A stretch of 64,000 nucleotides of DNA. It comes from Magnolia sinica (lineage: Eukaryota; Streptophyta; Magnoliopsida; Magnoliales; Magnoliaceae). Every line of letters begins with the position of its first letter. Within the stretch, counting starts at the first letter, position 1. Below, one piece after another: positions 55,635 to 64,000 of this stretch. The stretch covers positions 21,054,001-21,118,000 of the forward strand of contig NC_080574.1 of the NCBI RefSeq assembly GCF_029962835.1, in the 5' to 3' direction. A program made the position numbers and the translations under genes. A model generated the notes under the pieces. The model did not search any database, was not told the origin of the DNA, and saw only the letters and a list, made by a program, of their open reading frames with translations.

Positions 55635-57672
55635 TTGTAACGCCCTGACTTTTCAGGACCCGAGTACATGAGCCATTTCCCAAAAATCCAAGTGTTAACC
55701 TTAAAGGATGGTCAAATTCAAGTATTTTTTTTCCAATTATCAGAGTAAACAGATGAGTGTAGAATGGACAAATCATACGTAATGGAAAATTTTATTTATA
55801 TTTAAGATGTACAAGAAGTTGTCTATAATGACTTATACAAACCTATGCTCTCATTCTTACAATTACAAAATGAAATAATATTACATGTGAAATAAAGTAA
55901 ATTATAACAATCTTGGGATGTGAAATCCTGTAGCAGCTCTTAACAAATACAGTCATGCACTCCTATCAACCATAACCTACTCCTCATAAATATGAATATG
56001 AATGTCGTCTGGGCCACCTATGCTACCTGTACTGTTATATATTTGATGAGTGACCAACTCAGTTTGAATTCCTCTAATGATTACACATCGCCGCATTGGG
56101 TAAGCATAGTTATAAAACAATAAGGCAATCAAAACAACACATGATGTAGTCTTTTTAAATGTATGGATATGTGAATGCATATCGCCTCGGGGATGCACAT
56201 CCGTGCGGAAATTGGGCTCGTCACTTATGCAATCATCGACCTGGGAAAATCATCCAGTCGGAACAATAGAACGATAGTCGGTGGTCTGGGAGCTAGCGAA
56301 ACGATACCCCGATGATCCTAAGGCACGTGCTACAACATCCAGAATTAGCCACCCGTCATTTCCAATATGCCATGGATGCATGATTAGCCAAACCATTATT
56401 AGTCCAGTTACAATCAGCCAATTTAAATAAGCTTAAGGTCACTACGGGGGCTTATCACCAGCGTAGGCCGATAGCTCGGGCATAGGTCCCATACCACCAT
56501 CCCCGGCTCATGAGACTACCACGTTTAATGAAAACCCGTCGACTACTGGCCAATCATATTATAGCATATGAGGCTTACCATCGCATGATTGCACAGTATA
56601 AAATATCGAACCCATATAGAAAAAATACCAAGACAAAGCCACATAAGGCGATATCAAAACAAGCCACATAAGACAAATATCAAAATAATCCATATAGGGC
56701 GAGTATCAAAACCATACGATAAAAGATCATCCTTGAAAACTACTTAGACACAACAACCCTATATGGTAGGCCCACATCAATGATCCATTTAGACCACTAC
56801 TCAATAACCATTAGATCGAAGGTTCATTACAATCACCATCAATAGAGTTACATCCCAAGTATGAGTGTACATTTATAAGTGGGGGTTTTTCACTAATGTA
56901 CCAGTTTAAGTTCCATAAGCAATCCACAAATAATCCACAAGCATGAATAAATATACAGGATGAACATTTAGCATGTAATATAGCAATTCAATTTTCACCA
57001 GCTAACACATGATTATAAAAGGGAGATATCAATTATAAATTAAAATACACACTATAACTTAAGCTAATGGAAAGATGGAAAGCTTAAGGAAAAGAATCAC
57101 CACCTTATACTTTGAATCGCCTACCAGTGTTGCTAGAGGGTGCGTGTTTCCTTAGAATCAAACCCTATCATGAATTGTAAAGTTATACAATTAGGTACAA
57201 GCTCACACACTATTTAGGGTTAGGGTTTTAACATAGGGTTTGAGTTATCTATCTTAGGGTTTTAATGTAGAATTAAGGTTTTTGTCCTAGAGTTTAATTT
57301 ATATGCTTAGATTCTAAGATTTGAATGTTAATTGAAGTACAATTACAACATCACCATTATCCTTAATGATGTGATTAAGATTAGCTATGCGACGTTAAAA
57401 ATCTACGCGATGTAGTAAGGAGTATGATCTACTATCAATGATTGTACGTAAGATTAATAAATAAGGTACTAATATTTAGTAATGGTGATCCTTATTTGTA
57501 CTAACAACTATTAGCATGGACAACCTACTAACTTCTCAATTAATCCTAACCATCCCACCAATGGCTACACCAAATGGATGGTTAGAAGTGTAATGGTTAA
57601 TTCAAATGAAAAGTAAAGAAGATGGTTAATGTCTTTATTCTACGTTAGCCTATGAGATGAAGAGATGAGTGA

Positions 57673-57712
<40 letters not shown>

Positions 57713-58760
57713 TTGTTACTCTCAAGAGTCAAACATTTAATCTTCTGCTCTAATATTATGTCTATCAAATATACTCTAAAAGCTTAAGCTATTAGAGAAT
57801 GATATATCAATATATAACTTATTTGATGTGTGACAAATAATCACTTACTTTAAAAGCTCGAATTGATAAAACATGTCGAATTAATCCTTTTATATCATAG
57901 CCTAGACCCCAAATCCATGGGTTAGATCATCGGTTGAATTCTCTTCGTGGGCCTCAAATTTATGGTTTTGTCTCACATGAGCCACCCGCCTCATACGGCC
58001 CTCGAATCCATAGGTTCCGAGAACCACCCACCCCGAGTGTGCCCCCGCATCCTATAGGCTACTCCACTCGAGTCCAATGTGAAAATGCCCCCGCATCCCC
58101 AATTAATTAGTTCCAATAAAAAGTCTCAAGCACCAAATATCTCCCTCGGGTACCAATTTAACTGAGTGACAATTAACCACTGAGGGAGTTTAACACTCCA
58201 ACATAACATTGACCGCATCCTTTCCCTCCATTTTTCTCTCCTCTCTGAAAATCTCTTCCGATTTCTCTTTCCCTTCCTATCTCTCCACATGCATTGCATG
58301 TGCCACTTCCCCTAATGGAGGTTAGAGAGAATCATCATGGAATAATCCATCCCAATCGTTTGGCCCGTATTTGATGGATCATAACGCAAAACACACATTG
58401 ATCAAACGGTCCTAAACAGTAACTAGATGCTCAAAAAATGATAGGTTCAGTGGTCCACAATTAAAATGGCTAAGATTGTCTGATCATTGTGACATTTGGG
58501 TTATGCTATTTAATATACAATGAATGAATGGTTCAGATCATTACACCTATACTATGTATTGTACAGAACCTGGTGGGCCGTAGATTTCGTCTTCCCACGT
58601 GGACTAGATCTCGACTCCATTACAATATATAAGCCTTTTTCTAAAAAAAAAGGAAGGTGTCGATGTTGATGACTTGGTTATCTACACCCCGCATCAACCA
58701 TAATTTGAGTGACAATTAACCACTGAGGGAGTTTAACACTCCAACATAACATTGACCACA
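55635..58760. repeat. AT-rich block with LTR-like start and 51-bp direct repeat
   Basis: Begins TGTAACGCCCTGACTTTTC, reminiscent of gypsy-type plant LTR starts. There is no gag/pol coding anywhere. Features inside: short CCACATAAG/CCATATAGG repeats (about 56640-56710), (ATT)n at about 57674-57712, and an identical 51-bp sequence starting GAGTGACAATTAACCACTG at 58164-58214 and 58707-58757. A very long solo LTR is one reading. Boundaries and family are not established. Confidence 0.35.
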
Positions 58761-59284
58761 GCAAGTGACATGTCTTATATTAAAAAGAAAAAAAGAAAAA
58801 AGAGTAATGATCTAATTGGCTTGGTGGCATCCGCATCACTTATCTTAACCGTCCATTAGGTCCAGTGCACTGTTCATAGATTGCCTCAAAAAATTCATAC
58901 TGATCAATGATCCAAACCATCCATTTAGCAGCATGCAAAATGAATGCAGAAGATTGTTCCTAGAAGATACCACCCAATCACGGATCTTTAGAACCGGTTC
59001 GTATGATTTTTCTACAAGTCGTGGAAGTAGAAGGGACTGGTCCTAATGGACGGTTCTGATCGGTGATATGAATGCCAACAAGTCCAATTGCAACTATGGT
59101 GCACGGGTAGGATTCCATGCAGTTAGCCCACTTGGTCGTTATTCAAGAAAGAAATATAGAGCCCCGAGGACCACGTGCGTACGAAAGAGACGTTGATTGA
59201 TATTGGCCCACACCCAGATCCATAGCTCAACTGCGCAGACTGAGTGGAGATACGTCTTGGTATCGATCCCTAGCGGTGGTGGCT
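58761..59284. other. intergenic, nothing recognised
   Basis: No coding, RNA gene or complete repeat visible. Confidence 0.4.
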
Positions 59285-59800
59285 AACATGGAGCTCCCAT
59301 GAGGTCGAGCTGTGTGGCCCCCACCGTGATGCGTGTCGACCATCAACACCGTGAATTTGATGGGTACCCTCTAAATTATGGGATATCCCAAAAATCAGCT
59401 ATATACGGAACTCAGGTGGGCTATACCATCTAAAATCAATTGAAACACCGTTAAAACATATAAAAGCACTTGGTGGGGCCCACATGAGTTTCGAATGCTG
59501 CTGAAACTTGGTCTGAACCCTCATAAAAGTGGGACACACATAATGGATGGGCTGGATTTGAAAAACACATCTCGGTGGGCCCAAAAAACTGATTATTAAT
59601 TTTTTAATGGTGCACGGCCCCTCTCCACTTCTGTATGTGGTGTGGCCCACAAAAGTCACGGATTGACTTGATTTTTGAGACCTAGGACCACGATGGAATG
59701 TTGCATCTGACTGATGGGTTAGATTTTCAAAACGCATCACGGTGGGGCCCACACAGCTCGACCTCATGGGACGGACTGATGAGGTCGAGCGCATAGTACC
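59285..59800. mobile_element. palindromic element P17 (full)
   Basis: Left CCCATGAGGTCGAGC, TGTGTGGCCCCCACCGTGATG. Right CATCACGGTGGGGCCC, ACACAGCTCGACCTCATGGG. A second GATGAGGTCGAGC follows at 59778. An (AT)n tract lies at about 59809-59839. ORF 59399-59809 is a palindrome read-through, not a gene. Confidence 0.75.
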
Positions 59801-59805
59801 TTTTC

Positions 59806-59843
<38 letters not shown>

Positions 59844-60014
59844 AAAAGAACATGTCGATCCTCGTTTAATGCTATGATAGTAGTGTGCGCGAAGTCGTTT
59901 GTATATCTAAAGGACGGATGGGATGCGTATCCACGGTTGGTCCACCTACATTGCTACTCATGTTGAGTGTTTATTTCATATGATGTGACAGTCTCTGGAG
60001 CACTTGTTCAAGGG

Positions 60015-60375
60015 AGCCCGTCTAACAAAAAGCTCTGGTGGGCCCACTGTGATGTTTGTGTAACATCCACTCCATTCATCATTTGTGCCAGCTTATGTTA
60101 GGACCTGATTCCTGATATCTGGTGGTTCCCTTCATCAGGGTGAGATTCACCTTATGAACGGTTTGGATCGTATATAAATGTCACGGTGGGCTCTAGAAAG
60201 GTCTCAATGATGGTCTCCGCCGTTCCCACTGTTACCTGTGTCATGGTCTACTTGAGTTTTTGATCGGTGCTATTTTTGGGCTAACTTCCTGAAATGAGCT
60301 TGATCAACTGATGGACGGAGTGGATGTCACACAAACATATCATGGTAGGCTCCACACCTTTTTATTGCCCGAGCT
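60015..60375. mobile_element. palindromic element P18 (shortened)
   Basis: Left AGCTCTGGTGGGCCCACTGTG, TAACATCCACTCC. Right GGAGTGGATGTCACACAAAC, ATCATGGTAGGCTCC. About 360 bp. Confidence 0.6.
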
Positions 60376-61345
60376 CTACCTGCCGGGCTACTAGCATGCC
60401 TAACCATCTAATTTTCAAAGAAAAGCGTCTTAGGCAAAATTAGTTGGATGAATAGTGTTAGTGGCCAACTCACAAATAAATGTAAATTTATCAAGTCTTT
60501 TCAAAATCCAACCGTTCAAAAGGTTGGGCCCACCACAAAGAACAACTTATGCAAAAATTAGTCTATTCCATTTACGAGGTGGACCACACCATTAGAAAAC
60601 AATGTACAACCACTGAATTGGTCCAAATCACCCATGTAGACGACCTGATGGAGCGCATATGTGCCAGATGCAGGCCATTCATTAGAAAGTGACTATCATA
60701 GACATCACAGGGATATTAAAAAAAAATGAATTACTCATTAAATAGTTCGCATCAATGAGAAAATGGACAATTGGAAAACCGGCCAACTATGCACATTCAA
60801 TGCACACGCGTGAGCAATCTAGTGGGACCATCCCAATCTCTGTCCGGGAGCATATTTGCGGTCAGACCCACCTAACAAATAGACCAGATCTTACACACGT
60901 GTGCCACCTTGGTACGTTTGTTTGTGAATCTCCTCCACTTACAATTATGATCTTATCATAACCTTATTAATCTGATACATTATTGCGAAGAAATCTTTGA
61001 CTATATAATTTAAAAATAAAATAAAATGTGGCGTACAATAAAGCTGCTTGAATTGAAATACTAACATCTTAAAATGCTATGATAATTATAGAAAAATCAT
61101 AAAATATAATCAGCATTTCTCTGCTTGCCTTTTTTTTATTATTTATATATATATAGCTCTGTCACTGTACAACTTCAACTCCTCTAGGGAGCATCAAGAG
61201 TTGGTGTGCAAGATATCTGTGCAACCGAAAATCTTAGATTTGAATATCGAAATATAAGTGTTTTTAAACTACACATGTACACATGAATAAAATTGTTCAT
61301 GAGTATTTTTTGAATTGACTACTACCTAGCTCATCCTTAGCTAGG
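60376..61345. other. intergenic, nothing coding
   Basis: Scrap of the GTGGACCACACC/GGGCCCACC family at about 60520-60600. AT-rich tract at about 60960-61150. No gene. Confidence 0.4.
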
Positions 61346-61349
61346 AATG

Positions 61350-61735
61350 AAAAGGGTCTTCGAGGGACCACTGTAATATAGATGTTTTATCCATACCTCA
61401 CATCCAAGGCTCAAGTGGACCACACCACATGAAGTGGTGGTGATAATGACACCGACCATTGAAACCTTACTAGGGCCCACTGTGATGGTTAATGGATATC
61501 CCGCCTGTTCATAAGGTCACATGGAACTGAATGATGGTAAAAACAAATATTAGTATGATCCAAAGCTTCTGAGCCTCTAAGAAGTTTTCAGCTGTAGGCG
61601 TTTAATCCTCACTGTGTGGTCCACTTGAGACTTGGATTTACCTTATTTTTAAGTTTAGGCCCTAAAATGATATTATAAAATAAATTCAGAGTGTGAATAA
61701 AACCCATACATTACGGTGGTCCCTCAGACTATTCA
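61350..61735. mobile_element. palindromic element P19
   Basis: Left CGAGGGACCACTGTAATATAG. Right ATTACGGTGGTCCCTCAG. Internal CAAGTGGACCACACCAC and GTGTGGTCCACTTGAGAC pair. Confidence 0.7.
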
Positions 61736-61884
61736 TCATTGGCCTAGGCCTGACCAGGCCTGAGCAGAAAGCCTGGGATTGAAGCCCTGGCTCTGCCTTT
61801 TGGGCCAGGTTGGTGGTCTAACCCATCACCCAATAGGTCAAAGTCCCTTCCCCTCAGTTTCTCCTCCGAGAAATGATCACCGAC

Positions 61885-62375
61885 AGCCCCTAGCGGATTC
61901 GGTTAGGCTAAGTAGTGGCTAGTGGTTGGTGCTCTGTGAACCCCACCATGATGTATGTGTTTTATCTACACCATCCATCCATTTTTTTTCATATCACTTT
62001 AAGGCTTGATCCCAAAAATAAAGCAGATTTAAATCTCAGGTGGACCACACAGCAGGAAAACAGTTTTGATTAAATGTCCACTATTGAAAACCTCCTAAGC
62101 CCCACTGTAATGTTTAGTTGACATCCAACCTGTTGATTAGGTCATGCAGGTTGGCCCCCAGGAAGTTTTTAATGGCGGGCATTCAATCAACACCGTGTCC
62201 TGTGATATGGTCCACTTGAGATTTGGATCTACCTCATTTTTTCTCTCATACCATCAAATGATCTGGAAAAATGGATGAACAGCGTAGATGAAACACATAC
62301 ATCATGGTGGGGCCATGAGCACCAACCACTATCCATTGGCTACTGGCAGGGTCACCAGCCAATCCGCATCTGCCC
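61885..62375. mobile_element. palindromic element P20 (full)
   Basis: Left CGGATTCGG, AGTGGTTGGTGCTCTGTG, CCCCACCATGATGTATGTG. Right CATACATCATGGTGGGGCC, ATGAGCACCAACCACTATCC, AGCCAATCCG. It lies about 150 bp after P19. Confidence 0.8.
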
Positions 62376-64000
62376 CTAACATGCTAAAGTTACCATGTTG
62401 GTACCAGCATGTCACATGTGTAGGACGTCCAAACTACCCAAAAGATCTGGGCCCCACCATGAATATCACCTCGACAAGAATTCAGGCTATCCAATCATCA
62501 GGAGAACACCCCATTGATGGTTATGAATCTGACCAAACATGCAGGCATGGACCATTTGATGGGTGGATTGTCCTGAATTTTTCCTCAGTTAATTTCTTGA
62601 TGGGCCCCACCTTCTCTTTTAGAGATCGAGAGTTTATGAGAAAATCGTTTCTCTTGCTCTTTTGGTCAATTTCTAATTTATTTCTATTTTAACCTTGAAA
62701 AGACACTAACCAGTACTTCAAATCAACAACCCTCGTCAATTAGACTTTAAAATATATGTGGCATGTGAAATGCAGGTGGAGAGAAATCAGAATACATGGC
62801 GTACCTGATTGAGATGCCATTGCTGTAGATAGAATGCTGAGTTCTTCCTCTCATTACTCCTTTTAGAGAAGCTATGATGAGACTGTAACTTCAATCGGTG
62901 GTGTTGGATTGGGGACCCAACCTTGTATCACAGTAATAGCACTCGACCCCTTATATGAATTTCTGAATGTATCACAGCTCAGCGCAGCCTATTGGTATAC
63001 ATGATCACATTATCCAACTCTTAGGACAATTCAGACCGCTGATTAATAAGGCCCACCTTATAGAATTCTTACAACCTAAACTTCCTTGAACCTAACTAGC
63101 CCAACCCAAACTTCAGGCTGGGTTAGGTGGGGTTTGGAAATACTTGACCAGACCCTAAGTTGGGTTGACGCCTCAGGCAACCTGACCTAACCCAAACCAA
63201 CTTTGGGTTGGGTTGGGTCACCCAACCCAACCTAACCTAATTGCACCCTTTGTTTGGGAGGTGAGAGAGAGAGGAGAACCGGTTGCGCAGTGATCATATA
63301 TGCAGACAGAGCATGATGGCTCATGTAGGTTACTTTAACTCAATTTAACTGCGTGAGTAATGAGATTCTATTTATAAAGGTCATCACTCAAAATTTCTGA
63401 TTCATTTAACGATCCTAACCTCTAATTAATGGGCTGTTGATTGTTGAATTTGGACCATTCATTGACTTAGTTCCGACCATCCATTAAATATCCACCATTA
63501 AGTTAGTTGGAAAAGCACATCAGTGTAATTTTCGGTAAGAGCTTTTGAAGTTATGGCCACATTATTTTGAGTTAATTACAATCCTTATGTATAATTTCCT
63601 AATGAATGTGTATAAATCATCATACTCAACTAGAGTATCAAAAAATTCTTGGAAAAGCCTTGTGGCTAATAGCGTTGTAAATGACCTAATTGCCTGTTTG
63701 GGAACTTGGATTTGGAATGCATTGGAATCCAAATCATAATTACATTCGAATCAAGGCGATTCCAAGTTCTAAGTTGTGTTTGGTTGAAATGCATTAGAAT
63801 TTAAATATATTTGGAAGCTTGTATTCAAAATGCACTGAAAATTTTCAATATATTCATATCATGACCTTGTTTTGACTAAATCAGCTTTCAAATTCCAACG
63901 GGATATCCATGAGAAATTCCTCATCCATCACTTCACAAGCTAAAAATAAGACCGGGGCCTAAAAATTAGGTAAATCCAAAACTTAGATGGGTCATTAGAT
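62376..64000. other. intergenic to window end; repeat scraps
   Basis: GGTTGGGTT-type degenerate block at about 63070-63240. GAGTTAATTAC...CTAGAGTATCAA family copy at about 63570-63645. GGAATGCATTGGAATCC block at 63710-63735 related to 6830-6985. ORF 62288-62692 starts in the P20 arm and has no domain. No gene. Confidence 0.45.

Noticed and set aside
62288..62692. 134-aa plus-strand ORF (MKHIHHGGAMSTNH)
   Set aside because: It starts in the right arm of palindrome P20. A similar MKHIHHGGA start on the opposite strand at 54228 comes from P15, so it is a repeat-derived frame.

Overview
The window is nuclear DNA of a flowering plant. Three spliced protein-coding genes with GT-AG introns sit in a sea of LINE, SINE, copia, hAT-like MITE and palindromic repeat sequence. 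The palindromic repeats built around GGGCCCACC.ATGATGTATGT, with internal CCACTTGAG and GATCCAAAACTTTT segments, resemble repeats I associate from memory with magnoliids (laurel/magnolia relatives). That assignment is inference, not a search result.

0-8.8 kb: no intact gene. It holds a palindromic element, a TIR element, the 3' part of a copia retrotransposon with a probable 3' LTR that was hit by a tRNA-derived SINE (perfect 14-bp target duplication), and two broken L1-type LINE pieces.

8.9-27.1 kb (+): gene A, a conserved plant protein of unknown function. I rebuilt it from four exons (8875-9684, 9839-10070, 19900-19976, 26944-27075). Introns 2 and 3 are 9.8 and 7.0 kb and are filled with TEs, including a nearly complete antisense L1 (about 12.8-19.0 kb), RTE-LINE tails, hAT-type MITEs and a 5'-truncated sense L1. 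A degenerate tandem duplication covers the end of its coding region.

27.3-29.8 kb (-): gene B, convergent with gene A, two exons, 203 aa, with a polyglutamine N-terminal half and a conserved C-terminal half.

30-33.4 kb: intergenic, with several inverted-repeat elements.

33.5-39.2 kb (-): gene C, an 11-exon, 804-aa receptor-like cytoplasmic kinase with an N-terminal universal-stress-protein (USP) domain. All splice phases join. Several introns consist largely of repeats: a 3 x 275-bp tandem array, three mini-palindromes, a MITE, and a (CT)25 tract beside a 5' splice site.

39.4-64 kb: about 24 kb with no gene I can support. It is packed with some 18 copies, full or half, of the palindromic family, some nested in other TIR elements, plus an AT-rich LTR-like stretch (55.6-58.8 kb) that contains an exact 51-bp direct repeat.

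No tRNA or rRNA gene, CRISPR array, operon or microbial defence locus is visible. The most notable observation is the palindrome superfamily: cores are shared between copies, but each copy's outer arms match mainly its own partner arm.
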